Assembly (NCBI GenBank): GCA_012295275.1
Contig: CM022671.1
Span: 14,152,956 to 14,216,955 of the forward strand
DNA: 64,000 nucleotides
From: Chrysomallon squamiferum
Taxonomy: Eukaryota > Mollusca > Gastropoda > Neomphalida > Peltospiridae
Direction of reading: 5' to 3'
Positions 23,461 through 38,115 of this stretch are shown in pieces. The notes under the pieces are model-generated. The model did not search any database. It was not told where the DNA came from and saw nothing but the letters and a program-made list of their open reading frames with translations. A program made the translations under genes and the position numbers. The first letter of the stretch is position 1. Each line of letters begins with the position of its first letter.

Positions 23461-24409
23461 TATTGCTGTCTTGTTTTCCTATGCTCCAAAATTCGAGGAT
23501 GCTTAACTGTTACCAGAGTTAGGTTATAAAGCATTCAGGCAGCTAGCTAACAAAGCAGTGTGACATTTTTTTAAGCACAAATGTTGTCAGTGATTTAATA
23601 ACGTCTGCCTTCAGTTTCCACAAATACACTGATACGGTCGGCCATGGTGCGGTTGACCCAACAGCGGTAGTAACACTAACAGCCATAAAGTGTGCCAGAA
23701 GAAAAACGGAAAAGAAAGAAAGAAAGAAAATGATCTGTTTCGGTGATTTATGTAAGTACACAGATGCACTGCTGATTCTCTGTGCATTCTTTATGCACAC
23801 CACTGTTTCAATTATTACCTTTTTCTTTTATCGCCAGAATCGTCTAGGCTAAAACACTGCTGGAGTGTAATGTTGGTTTTACAGATTCCGTTATAAATGA
23901 TAATGATTGATACCACAACATCAGATTTTGTCAGTACGTGTGCATCAGTTTTGGTTTTCGTCGTTAATTCACGTTGTATTTAATACTTCAGTATTGTTCA
24001 TGTATTTCATTATTGGAAATGGAAAAACAGTATTACTAATCGTAATAGTATCAATATGTATCATTTATGTGCAGCATTAAACTGTACACAGGCTGTTCAC
24101 GCAGATTACGGAAACGTACAGCTTGCTGTAAGTTTATCATGAATTTGTGTTAAAAACACTGACTTTATTCATTGCGGTTGTAAAATGAATGCTGAAAGAA
24201 GATTATGTTTTGCAATATCAGAATGATGAGATAAGACATTTAAAATTTTGTATGGGTCTACTCAGGATATCTTTTATATTAAATATATGTAAACAGGATA
24301 AAAAGTTATAAAATGTAATAGTATAAATAATCTCTAAATGAACAAAATTATTATTTTTAATAATACTGCTCTTTCTTAATAGTTATAAAATTATTATTAT
24401 TGTTATTGT

Positions 24410-24442
<33 letters not shown>

Positions 24443-26647
24443 AATGAACATTAAAAATATTCCAGTTAGATCACTAATTGTAACTGGTATTGCACCACAT
24501 GAAGCTGGTATTTACATTAAGAGACCATTAATCTTATGACGACAGCCTGCTGGTGGCAGAGTAAATTATTTGTTTCTTTACATGTTATAACTTGTGATGC
24601 AGCAGACAGATTCTGATGTGAGACATTTCTCAGTCCTGTTCTCACCGACTGCTAACAGTACAACTGTTTTATTAAAGGATGAACTGTCTGGCTGAAACTA
24701 TGAAAGCAAACTGAAATAATACAGTAGTAACTAATCTTTCATTATTTATTTATTTTGTCATTATTCACTTCTTCATACAGAAACAAATAATTAAAGTTAT
24801 ATAATAATAGGACTATCATTTTATTCAAAGATACATGTTTTTGGAAGACTAATTTTTCTCCAACTTTTTTTTTTTCTCTCACAAAGATGTTAAGAGAAAA
24901 CAGTTTGAACTGTAAAGATTTTTAGTAACTGAAGCATTCCACAACTTAATCTGTGAAATGTCGTCAGATTTTGCTTAGAATGCATTCTGATAAGTATTTG
25001 TATTTCTTTACCTAGTTTCATGTCACTTGTGTCACCCTTTCTTCAAATGACACAGATTCTGTTGACCCTCAGTTTCGCAGACTTATAGGGGGAGCACCAG
25101 TGTGGAAAATGCAAAGGTCTGGAACATTTGTTGATGTAAACATTAACCCTAAAATTTACTGAAACATTAAACCTCAGTACATGTGACAGCTGTATTATAA
25201 TGTAATATATAATGTAAGAACAATACAGAGACATAAAACCAATGTAAACAAGTATCAGATCACACAGTATGTGTAAAGAAAAATGTAGGGTAGGGTGGGG
25301 TGGGTGAAGCTTGTTAGCTCAGGATGATAATTATGGATGCAATTGTAAAATGAATTCTTACCTTAATTCAGAATAACCTGTTTGTACTTTGGGTAAGGTT
25401 TCAAGTGGGAAATGGCAGTAAGTTCAGATTTTCTGAAATCTGGAAAACTGAGTCTATGAAATCCAGAGGCATCTGTATTTATATTATTATGTGTGTGAAA
25501 TGTAAAAATTTGTTCCATGGGAGAAAACAGTGTTCTGATTTGTAATTCAAACTCAGTCATATATGATAATGAAGAAGGATGCTGTCACTGTTTTGACTGA
25601 TATAATACATTGTTTTACATGATATTAAATAAATCTACATGTACATATATAAGTTTAAACAAATAATGGTAATGATGTAATTTAAATATCATAGTCTTTC
25701 ATCTTGAATAACATTATAGTTTTATTACTCTTTATCAATCTTTGTTAAGTGTAAAGGCTGGAAGCAAAATGTCCAAGTAATGACAAACTGCAAACACTGT
25801 TATTTTTATGTTGTTTTTTTGTAGAAATAAAAACTAAGTTAATGGCTCAGTGACTGTCAGCAATTTGCATATTAATATTTATTACAGTGTAGGTCATTTG
25901 TTTTGATATGTAGTGAGTGAGGAAATCTTTGTTATTTTCACTGTTCAGTAGCAACACTATTTTTCCATAGACAGGAAAGTACTTGCCAGCAATCTTTGAT
26001 GAACCACTCATGACTGACTAACTGACAGACAAGACAGATCATTCTTGCTCACTTCACTGGTGAGTAAATAAATCATTGGCAAGGTGGATTATCTATCAGT
26101 CTTCTAAGATTTATTTCTAAATTAACATGAAATAATCTTTAATAAAGTAATTACGTGAAAAGTATATATTCAGGTATCTGTAATACATATTGTTGAAGTT
26201 ACATGATCATTAGGTATGATGAACTGTGCATGCTACAGTGTAATAATGAGACTAATCTTGGAGATACTGATTGGAAAATGGCGTGCAGGTTTTCTTTCAT
26301 ACGTGTTAATATGGTTAGGATAGTTTACATGCGTCTCTTTGGAACAGTGAGATTTCTTGTCATTTTCAGATACACTGTGAAATCCCTGCAGATCAAGTTA
26401 ATGACAAATCTGTGTTTATCACAGGTATAATCCTTTTGGCTTTATGTTACATATTATTTCTGGAAATAAATACGGAATCTTTTGTGAAAGTTTATCACAA
26501 GTGAAATAACTGCTGAGAGAAATCAGAAACAAACTTAGTAATTTACCAGACAGAATTTCTTTCAGCCTTGAATATACACTGGTATTGAAAAAAACCACTA
26601 CAATACATTGTTTATAAATGTTTATAATACAATAAAAAAAAAAGAAC

Positions 26648-26700
<53 letters not shown>

Positions 26701-29700
26701 CAAATAAATAAACAAATAAATTTTAAAAAATGTCTAATAAAAAAATAATGTTTTCATAATATTACAGTTTGATCAGATATACAAATATTTATTGCTGAGC
26801 TGGGTCTGTGAGAAAACTGTGACAAACGCTTAATAGGATCAGAGTATTTGAAAGTGATTTGTTGAGGAAGATCTCCTGTTTTACATCCTGCTCAGGATGC
26901 CTCTGGCTACAGAAAGTCCCTAATTACAAATGCTGTGTTACCAGATCTTATGTGGCTTCTGGAGTTTGTTTTATTATTAGCAAATGTTGGTGTTGAGACG
27001 AAAATTAATTAATTTGTCGTGTTAATTTATTAGCAGTTAATTGTACTTCAGGAATCTTTTTATACCAACCATCCCATAAGCAGGAACTGATTATGGAGCA
27101 CTGGGTGGAATATGAAAATGCGAAAAAAAAGATTTGCTTAAGAAATCTTTCAGACTAGTTTAATTTTATATATATATATATACTACTAATAATAAAAATA
27201 GTGAGTTGCTTTATTCAATACTGCAAAGACACTTGCATGTTTAAGGAGATCAATTTATTTAAATTTTTTAATTTATTTTTTTAATTATAATGGATATTCA
27301 TTGATCTGGGGTAGTCATGGAAATGTTAATAATACACATTTTACTGTATAGATTACTAAAATACCAATCAACATAACATACTGAATTCAAATATATTTGA
27401 ATAATTCAGACATCTTTTTAACATACATACCTGATATAAAGTATGGATTTTAAATTTGTTTTCACAAAATGTTAATCATTAACATTTTTTTAGTGTGTGT
27501 GTGTGTTTTTCAATATGATACAAAACTCTTCTGATGGTGAATCTGAAAACCTTGAGATGCCAAAACCTAAATGTTCCAATTTATTCATTTTGCATTTGTT
27601 TTGTGTAGGTTTATTTATATGATCAGCTTAGACAGAATGCAAGTGTGAAAAGTTTTTAATTTTATTAAGTCCACATGTAAATATGAATTGAATAGCATTT
27701 GAGTTGCATATTTTCTTGATACTTCAACATTTGTTAATATCATTAAGTACAGCTATATTGTATTTTCAGATCACCCACTTTCAGTAATTATCAGCAGACA
27801 TTTACAGTAATATACATTAGGAGGTGAAGAAAATGGACATCACTGACTATCACATGTTTTAAACTGACTCTGACTGTTTGCAGTTTAATACTATTAATGA
27901 TTTTAGTTATTGCTCTTTTACTGAACACTATTCCATTTATTTCAAGGAGTAAAAATTTTTCTTTTCATTTTATCAGTAGAAATACTCTTTTTCATCATGT
28001 TGTGTGTTTATGTGTGTGTGAGTGCAATGTGCAAGGTCAGCATTACTAATATTTATGTGAGGCTTGCACACTGTATATTTAGGTCACTATTGTCACCTGA
28101 CACACTGTCACGATTATTCATTTGTCAGTATGTGTTTTTCTTCTGCTTATACACTTACATAATTTCCATGTCAGCTGATGAAATCTGTGTAGAAGAATGT
28201 CAGTGATGCTGAAGTCACTGACTGAACTTTCACTTGGAAAAAGTTTCAGAAAAAAGAAAAAGTGATTGGCCAAAAATAGCTGGATCATTTGTGCCAGATT
28301 TAACCTCCTTTTTGAAGAAGAGTATTAACATAGTATCATGTACGGAATGTAGTGTGAGTTAATTGTCAGTTTTAAAAATATGTTACACCTACTGCTGTGT
28401 TATATCTGTTATCTCACAACTAGAAAACATTGCTCTTGTAGCAGTTATATTAACCCTGACTGTGTAATTTAAAATTTATTTTCCATAAACACTGTGTAAA
28501 TTATAACGCTTTATTTTCTCTTCTTTTTATGAAAGTATATTTGTTTTTCATAGATTAGATTTACTGAATTTTTACAGTATTTTACATTATTGCAAATTTG
28601 TTTTTCATAAACATTCAGAAATTATAAAAAGAATTAATACATTATTTATATTGATGTCTTGTAGTCTGAAATATTGTAAAAAAAAAAACTCTGTGTCGTT
28701 TGCTAGGTTTACTAAACTGTTTACAGAAAATGAATAAAAGCTGGTACCACAATGAAAATACACAGCTAATACATCACTTTACACCACTAACCAAGCTGAC
28801 AGATAATACAGATGTGTTTTTTTTACATAAAATTCTCTTTACTAGGTAGTTTCTGATTTCAGGTAAATATTAAAGTAAAGTATGGACAATACGAGTAGTC
28901 TATTAGTTTCTCAAATCAGTATTGACAATTTCACAATGAAAAGCTCAAAAGAGTAGTTCCGGTCTGGTGAGGACAACACCTGCGCGCGCAAACTATGAAA
29001 ATAGTGTCAGGTAAAAACTTCCAGTTTTCTGGTCTTTCCGGATTTCAGGATGCCAGATAATTGGTCTGGTACCTGTACATCAATTGCAAAAGAATTGGAA
29101 GAGAAATTAACTCATTATTTACTCTATATCAACTGAAGCTTTAGACTAACATATAAAAATTTGGGTTAATGAAATTAATATTTTAGAATGTTAGATTTCA
29201 GCAGAGTTATAAATACATCAGTTCAACTTAGTGTACATATGTAAAAACAGTGTGTGGTAACACAACACTGGTTTTCTGTGATAGGCAGGGTTACTTCAGT
29301 GCACTAAATATGACAGCCACATCTGTATAACGATTATATTTCATATGCTTTGGTAGAGATATACTGAAAGAAAATTTGATGTCAGTATTCTGGTTTTGTT
29401 TCACACCCATAACTCTAGCCATTACATCATATTAATACTGTCTTTAAATTTTACAAATCTGACTCCAGTACCACCTTCAAACTGTTGTTTTTAGCAACTA
29501 TTTCAAATGACTTTTAATCACATTATTTTCCAAACCTGACTTCAGTATTGTTGTTTAATCTTCAGTTTTAGATTGTAGATCAGGATATTTTTTATGCAGA
29601 AATGAAAAGGAGAACAAATCTGTGAATTTAATTTGGAGATGTGCAACCAAGGACTTTTTACATCTGACTGTGTAATGACTCTTGTGAACAGTAAACAGTG

Positions 29701-32152
29701 TTAACCTTCTGTGAAGAGTTAATTTTCAGGATAAGATTTTTACTTTGAAAAGGGTTGGATTAGTAAAGAAATGGTGGAAGATGGTGTGTCAGATTTAATA
29801 AAATTACTGGAAAAGTGCAAGTTAGTGTTTGAAAACTAAACATTATAATAATTTGATTAAAAGAACATTAAAATTAAATGTATAGATTTTTTTTAGCTGT
29901 ATCATTTTATTAAATATTTTCTATTAAAACCTTTGAATAAGAAATAAAAATGGTTTTTGGGATATAAAGGTTAAAACTAATGTTGCCAATGCAATAACCA
30001 TGTGAAAAAAGTAAATAAAAAATCACTAAATATTTATTACATTTTCAGAACCTTGGTTCAGTTTAATGTTCTTCCATGTGAAATTCTGTATTGTGTTTTT
30101 ATGTTGGGTTTTTTCCAATGTCTCTACTTCACACCTGTTGACAAAATTCTTTTGTCCCCTGTCAGCTGATGTTCTTGTATCCAACGTGGTCACTAGGGGT
30201 GGTAAGATTATTTGTTTGTCAAATTTCTTTTAAAACTAGATGATCAATAAATGAACACGGTCAGCCGACCTTATCTTTGGTTTGAAAATATACACTGTTC
30301 TTTTGACAGTATGTAGTTTGTTAGATTACATATATGATTTGATTTACTTGAGATTTAGCAGTTCATAGTTTCTGTAGATGAGGTTCAAGTTATCAATGTG
30401 TACAGTGTAAAATTACATCAGTTTATATGAAATGTCCTCAGCATACTCAGTTTGTTTTTCGTCACATCTGCAGAGTTCCTGGAACCAAACACTTACTCAC
30501 AAGGTGGGCCATCAATAATTTTATTTATAAACTCTTTCAAAAATTGGCTTGCAAACTTTAATGTAAATGTAAAGCACATCTTCAGGTCAGGTTCAGATCC
30601 ATGCACCTTGTAAAATGACTTGTGCACCTTGTCAAAAATTACTGAAGCATTTATTAGTTTTGTTTACTTTAATAGTGCTGTGTTTTATCATTTCGTTTCA
30701 TTAGTAACCTGTCAGAATAACAGTCTGGTAATGACCGTGGTACAAAACACACGTGTAGAATAATCTCTACATACTCAATTATACAATCAGAATTCTTTGA
30801 TGCATGAAAATGTTTAAAATAAGGACTGAAACAGTTGAATACATCTTTATTTTCATAACAAAGATAATTTTTGTATAAATGAACTGTGTATGACTGGATA
30901 CATGAAAACAATATGGACCTATATGTGTATGTATATGTGTATGTGTATAGGGAATAACTGGTTTCTGTCTTAAAATAACAGTTTTATTGTGCCAAGGTTG
31001 GAATGGCCCAACTCAGTGAAGCCATGCCAAGTAGCTTCAGACCATTAGACTTGAACCAATAACAAATTATTTCTGTAATCCCAGTAATAAAAAAATTAAA
31101 CAGAAATTGTGTTATTTCTCAACTCACTGCTCTCATATGTATTGATTTATTATTGATCTCATTAACTCCTAAACAGTTATACATAAAAAAAAAGTAGTTC
31201 TTAAAGACAGTTTATTTGTTTGTGTTTTTTTTTTTAAATGAAAAAGTTTTATTACACTAAAGAAGTAACTTTAAACAGTATATATATATATAACAAGTAG
31301 TTTTAGAAGTAAATATAGTTCCATCCCACAAAGCTATATTTTTGGTCAGTGCCCAAAAATATAGCAGTTTATACCCAACATATATAACACATAAACAATT
31401 AATAATAATGTTTGTAATGTTATTACAGTTAAATATATATATAAACTTAATTTTTTTGTCATTTTGACATAAACTATGATAAAGGGTACATATCTCATTA
31501 ATTCTGTATCAGATTTTATTGTAGACTTCATACAAAACTGTAATTTATGTAGCCTCTATTGACTATTGACAACATGTTGTGAGTAACAGAGACTCAGAAT
31601 ATCATGACAATAAAAAAAAAAAAAAAGGCATATATAGACCTATATATTGTATTTATTAAACATTCTGTGTGTTTCTTGTAAAAGTACTTTGCTTGAATAG
31701 GAAAGTATGAATATAGGTCAGATGTCACACATGAACCCTTCCAGCTAAATACTTTACATATATGACAAATCAGGATTACCAAAATCTGTTACAGTCATCA
31801 GTCATTGTTATGTGACCTTCATCATCTGTTCAGCATATGCAGACATAGTCAGGTTAAATTCAGTATTAATACTAAATGTATCCAAATCTTCTTTTTGCTT
31901 TTTTTTTTTTTTTTTTGTTTGAGATGTGGAGGTGTTAGAGCCATGTTTAAGACTAGTGTGACTACAAAAAGATAGTTATATATAAACTGAGACTCTAGTT
32001 ACAGTTACTGTGATGTGTAGAACCACATATTGAGTGAAAGGTTAAAACACGATACACACACACACACACCCGTGTCAAACAGATTAGTTTCTGTCTTACA
32101 TTCATGTCCAGGTTCTAAATTATTGAGCCTGTGGAGAGGTAACTATGTTCAG
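23461..32152. other. Long stretch without a supported gene
   Basis: AT-rich, with a (TA)n at 24413-24434 and an (AAT)n at 26651-26699. Open frames here are short and without splice context or recognisable motifs. It may be intergenic or a long 5' intron of SPPL3. Confidence 0.5.
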
Positions 32153-32269
32153 GTTGGTCTGCATCCATGGTATGTGAATCTGAATGAAACTCGAAAGGAA
32201 AGCAAACAGCTGTTAAAACGAGGACGGAAAGAAGTGGCTTCGGATTCCGCTTATACAGACCTGGTGTGA
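32153..32269 (+). other. Possible terminal exon with a TatD-like GLHPWYV motif
   Basis: After an acceptor-like GTTCAG, 38 codons and TGA encode VGLHPWYVNLNETRKESKQ and a Lys/Arg-rich end finishing in YTDLV. GLHPWYV resembles the metal-site region of TatD-family deoxyribonucleases. No other TatD exon was seen nearby, so this may be a fragment or coincidence. Confidence 0.25.
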
Positions 32270-34339
32270 TACCTGTTGCTCAGGTAACAGTGGCGTGCAG
32301 TGATTGCATCAGTTTGAAATCCCTTTATGTCACACACCATGCACAAGCTGTTGTTTTATTCTAGCACATTTTTCTCCCGGTCTTTGTCCTGCTCTTTTGT
32401 TTCCAAGGAGAAGGACCCCTAAGGTGTGAACATCTATTGTGTTTTTCTTCATTGCTGGCCACTTAAAGAAATTTAATGATGTCTTTCACCTTTGGGTTAA
32501 ACTGAGACAAAAGTAATATCAATCAGTCTGAGACAAAAGTAATATGAAATCAGTCTGGCAGTCTTGGCTGCGACTCACTATCAAATCAGCCTCGGGGATA
32601 TAACTTATTAATATATGACCCTTGCAACACACCCTTAACCTTTGTTCCATTCTAACCACCAAGTCCAGATGCATCAGGATTTTTTTTTTTAATTTAATTT
32701 TATTAGTTATATGACTGACCCATCTGTGACAGATATAAAAAAAAAAGCCCACAGAAAATAGAAAGGTATATGGCCTAGTTATATAGACTGATTTCCACTC
32801 GCCTGAAAAGCACATGTGTAAAGCAAGTCTTTGTTTACATAGAGTAGCTGGGTTTCTTTGTGTGCCACATTTATTGTATTTGTACAGGTAAGTTGAGTTT
32901 AGTGTCACTGTTGACAACGTGTATGAAATGAGATGTCATTTATTATATATAATGTATGTGTTTCTTTGTATTGTATAATGAATATTGTAATTAATGTTTA
33001 CCTTTAAATGTTAAAAAGAAATATTCATAAAAGGCTTACTATTGATTTCTTTGATTACTTAAACTCAGTTATTTTAATTAAATATCATTTCGATAGTATT
33101 TGCCCTCATTCTTTTTTCTTCTTTCCCTCCCATTTAAAAAAAAAAACTTATTTGTATAAAAATGGGTTTTTTAATATTATTTTTTATTGATTTGAATTTT
33201 TCCTGTATATGTTCATGATTTTTGTTTTACTGACTGAAATCACCAATGGATATTTTGTATTTCTGATATATATTGATTTTGAAAAAACAAATGAAAAAAA
33301 ATATCATACTGGTTCAAGAAGTTGTTTTGTCACTGAATTCTAAAGTATGAATGTTCACTCAGCTTTTATTTATTATTATTTATTATTATTATTATTGTTA
33401 CACATGTATTAGTATTATTATCATATTTAGTTAGATAAACATTTAATATATTTTGCAACACTAGTGTGATGAGTCATGTATTTTTACAGTTTATGCAACA
33501 TCTGGTTAGATCTGTTTAGTGGAGGTAGATTAAAAAATAATTTAGTACCAACATAAACATTTCTGTTTTAAAAAATATATAATTTCAAAATAATAATAAA
33601 ACAAGTTCACATTTGTTGAAATTTGTATTATTTTTTTTATATATAGCATTGTTATTTTTCAACATATAATTGTTCTGAATGAAGCTTTATTGTTAAATTA
33701 CTTTTATATTTATAAAAAAAAGAAAAAGTCATTATGGTTTCTATTTCAGTATCAAATAAACTGAAAATATGAAAAACATTTTTATTTTTTACATTTGTAT
33801 GATCCAAAATAATTTGTAGGAATTTGTTTGAAATTTAAATAATTAGTAAAATCTGGAAAAAAAAAATACACAAAATAAAACAAACTAATTTTCTTTGTGT
33901 CACTGTGATCCTAACCCAACTTGTTTGTTTGTTTATGCAAAAGTTGCAGTCTTCAGGTCTGTTGAAATGTGCACCTTATTTGTATATAAACATACCTTTA
34001 TGTGTTTACAGATATAATTAGGTGAGATGGCCTTTGTGTGCAAACGCTCATACATTGTTTTTTCTGCACATACAAATGTATGCAGTCATTTTCCATTCAG
34101 TCTTAGAGACTTGTTTGTATGTATCAACATGCATGATTGTCGAGGCCAACAGAAGCCTGTAATTGTGTTTTTTTTTTCTTCAGACCTGCATTTCTTTAAG
34201 GTCATAGCCGCATTTTCTTTGTGTATATATTACTCCTGAACCTGCCATTAATTCAATAAGAAATTGATTATGTTATCTAGTTCTGTTCTGTAATAAAAAA
34301 TCAATACAGTGTTCTTAGTTTAACATTTTAATTTTATTT

Positions 34340-34385
<46 letters not shown>

Positions 34386-34567
34386 TTTTTGAAAGGGGGT
34401 ATTATTGTTACAAATGTTTTTTTTTTTTTTTTTTAATATAAATATGTCAGCCCATATGTTTACAAAGGAACACAGTGTGTTGTCCATAATGCTTTGAATG
34501 AGCATATTAGTCTGTTTTATGATCTTGTGTTAGGAGTATTACAGTTTAGATTGTATTTTATTTCCAG
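32270..34567. other. AT-rich non-coding stretch upstream of SPPL3
   Basis: No supported gene. Contains a short ATT tract at 33369-33397, a (TA)n at 34346-34378 and long T runs. An AGACAAAAGTAATAT segment is repeated at about 32504 and 32530. Confidence 0.5.
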
Positions 34568-34585
34568 GATTGGATGTAGACCAGC

Positions 34586-34653
34586 ATGGGTGAAGAACAA
34601 CTAACTGAAGCTGCCACAATATCGTAAGTTTTTATTATTTTTATTATTAACAT

Positions 34654-34691
<38 letters not shown>

Positions 34692-37011
34692 TTGAGAATG
34701 TATTATTGTTATTGTTATTATTGTATTATTATTATTATTGTTGTTGTTGCTACTATTACTACTATTGCTAGTACTAATACTAATACTACTGTTAGTATTA
34801 GTATTATTATATCATTATTATTCATTTTGAAAGACAAAAGACTGAAACAGACAAGCAGTTATTTAAGTTTTAAAAACAACATCATTGAATGCAGTACTGT
34901 AATAAAAAAAGAAGAAGAATGCTTCTGCATTGATTTTCTCATTATGAATAGGTAATCAATAGAAACACTGAGTAAAACACATCCTATGTCAATACAGCTA
35001 ATTGTTAGTTTTGTTACAGTCCTGTCTCCTTTATGTGTGGCTGTGTTGACATTTAGAATGGTTATTCTAGTGCTGCTGCACCAGTTGTAAACTGTAGTAG
35101 TAACAGTTTTTAAATTTGTTTTTGATTTAAGTTGTTTGATGTTTGTTATTGGCATTTGTTACTGAAGTATGATAAGTGACATATTATGATTGTGCATACT
35201 AACAAAAACAAAAACAAAAACAAAAACAAAAAAAAAACAATAAAAAAAACAACAATAACAAATCCAAAATAACAATAAGGAATATAAAGTGCAAAGTAAT
35301 TTGTTTGAAATCTCTTTATTAATAGTAGGAACTTCATTCTGAGAAATAAGTGTGTTATAATGTGGCTACAAATTATTTAAATTCCTACAAAATGATGAAT
35401 TTCATAAACTAGGCTGATGTCCACAAATTGCTGTATTTTTGAGGTTGGTGGCTCTTGAATGCATGCTGTAGTATAAAAGTATTGGATTAACTCAGGTATA
35501 TGATTGAAGACAATATCTGTAATCCACAGTGTAGTGTTGAATAACCACAACTAGTAAAGAACCTGATTTTTTTTTTTTTTTTTTTAAATCACACTTCGAT
35601 TTTTTTTCACCAGTTGAGAAATAAACATATGGTTGTGGCTCAAAACCTCAAATGTTTATCCAAATTCAGTGATCTAAATACCACTTTAACTGTATGATAC
35701 GTTTGTGAAATATTTTGTTGTCAGTTCTTTGTGTGTTACTGACGTTTACTAGTTTTATACATTAGTGTAATCATTTGTAATCATATACCAGATCATGCAC
35801 GGTTGTAAAAGGAAAATGCCAATGGTTCAGTGAAGCTTGATTATGTTACCTGTTAAACCTAACTATTAAACGATAAAAAATACATTTCATAATTAAAAAT
35901 AATCCTTTTTAATATAAACTGTCATAATTCTTTGACACACACACACACAAACAAATGGACACCTGAAACTACATATTCATTTTGATTTCATACTTGCAGA
36001 ACATTAATGTTCAAGTGTGTAATAAAATACCGTCCTGTTTCAAGACACATTAAAATGTACCTTAATACTTTACCTGATTCATCTGTTTGATATTCAGTGA
36101 AAATCAATTCACCTTAACAATAAACTGGGTTCATTGACATTCTTATAACTTCTCTTTGCTTGAAAGAAAGAAAGAAGAAAAAAAGATGAACATAAATTGT
36201 TCGTAACCGAAACAATCAAAACAATTACTTTGACACTGGATTACAGGTGACAATGAAAGATTAAAAATGTTAATGATAGAGATTAATTAACAACACTCAT
36301 TACATTTTAGGAATTCGTTAAATTTTTAAAAGTTTTAAGTGTAGAAAACAAGTAAATAAAGTGACACTGACAGTGGACTGCAGTTGACAGTGAAGGATTA
36401 ATACTGTTAATTACAGGGGTTAATTGAGACCACTCATTACAGGGTGGACACAGGAAGTCATTGAAAGATTTTGAAACTGAAGAGTAGAACAGATTAATGG
36501 GTTGTAGAAAGATAACTGCAGTTGTGCTGTTTCTGACCAGCTGAAGATTATTGAACACAGTAAATAGTTCTGAACGTGTCGCCCTGTAGACTTTGTCTGA
36601 AAACCGACTTTCACACTGGGCAGCAAACAGCTGCTTGCACCGACTTCTTTCACCACATTTTAAACAGTTAATGTGTAAATAGAAAAACCAAGGGCAAATA
36701 TTGATAGAAAAATGTACTTGACTTACTCAAACACTTATTTACATAATGCTGTTACATTTTTTATTTACCATATAAAGTAAGCAGAGTTAAAAGTTAAACA
36801 AACTGTCATTTCTTGTAATAATGTACACACATACCTACACTAACTGTGGGGCAGGGTGTAGCCTAGAATAGTCATTAAAACAGGTGATATAAACAAATCT
36901 CTCTGTACACATTGGAATTATCCTTTCACAACAGTGCTCCTTGATTGGTGTATCATTGCAGATAATTATAAATTTATGCACACATGAACATGCATGTAAA
37001 CTCACAGACAT

Positions 37012-37051
<40 letters not shown>

Positions 37052-37236
37052 ACACAGACACACACACACACACACACACACACACAGCACATCTTCAAAC
37101 TGCCAGTCAGCAGTTTCTTTCTCATGTATTGATCACAGGCAAACATCGTGTAAATAATATTCCATTTTATTTTTATTTTTTTTTTTTTTTTAGTTGGAAT
37201 GTTTACATCAGTATTTTATATGCACAAGCATTTGAT

Positions 37237-37281
<45 letters not shown>

Positions 37282-38055
37282 TTTATTTATGTATTTTTTC
37301 TTCTTGTTTCTAGTTTATTTTTTATGCTTCTATCAAAGAGAATTTAATTCTACTGTTTAAGGCTGAATTCTGTGTAAAAAATTTAACATGGCTTTTTAAG
37401 ACAGTAATATTAAATTAATGTAATATCTGTAGTATTTATGCAGAATGTCAGATTTTATTTTATGCATTAGTTTTTGTTTCCTTGATGTTATTTTTCATTT
37501 AAAAAGACTAAGTCAATAGATATCACATTTCATTTTCAAAATGGTCTTTAATGATCTAAACCAGCAGCTGAACACTAAAGGAAAAAATAAATATTGTGTG
37601 TTTGTAAATAAGTAATTTATCAAAGTAAATACAGTTAAAAATATGCGAATGTATCTAGTCATCACATTTTTTCCAGTGTTTATACTGAGGCAAGAGATAT
37701 GTTATATAACTGCACTTTGAATCTATACATAGACTGAACGAAAGGTAAATGATAAATAAAACATGAGATAAAATGCCTGCAGATATGTTTGTATATCATT
37801 CAGCAGCTTGTATGGATTAAAACTAAGGAAGTAGGCAACATCTAAGCCACAGAGCGCACAGGTAATCAATAATCTTTCAGACCAGAGAAAATCACTGCAG
37901 TGAGATAGACTGCATTAATCAAGAAACAGACGTCACACTGTATCTGAGAAAACTGCCGGTTTAGGAATATTTTATGTGGAAATTTCTCTGCTGTTAATTG
38001 TTAAGTGTTCTAAAATTATGAATATAAAAAAAAAAATTGTTCATTTTATAAGTAA

Positions 38056-38115
<60 letters not shown>

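Noticed and set aside
26419-26715. Minus-strand open frame with poly-Tyr
   Set aside because: Poly-Tyr comes from the (AAT)n tract and the rest has no coding character.
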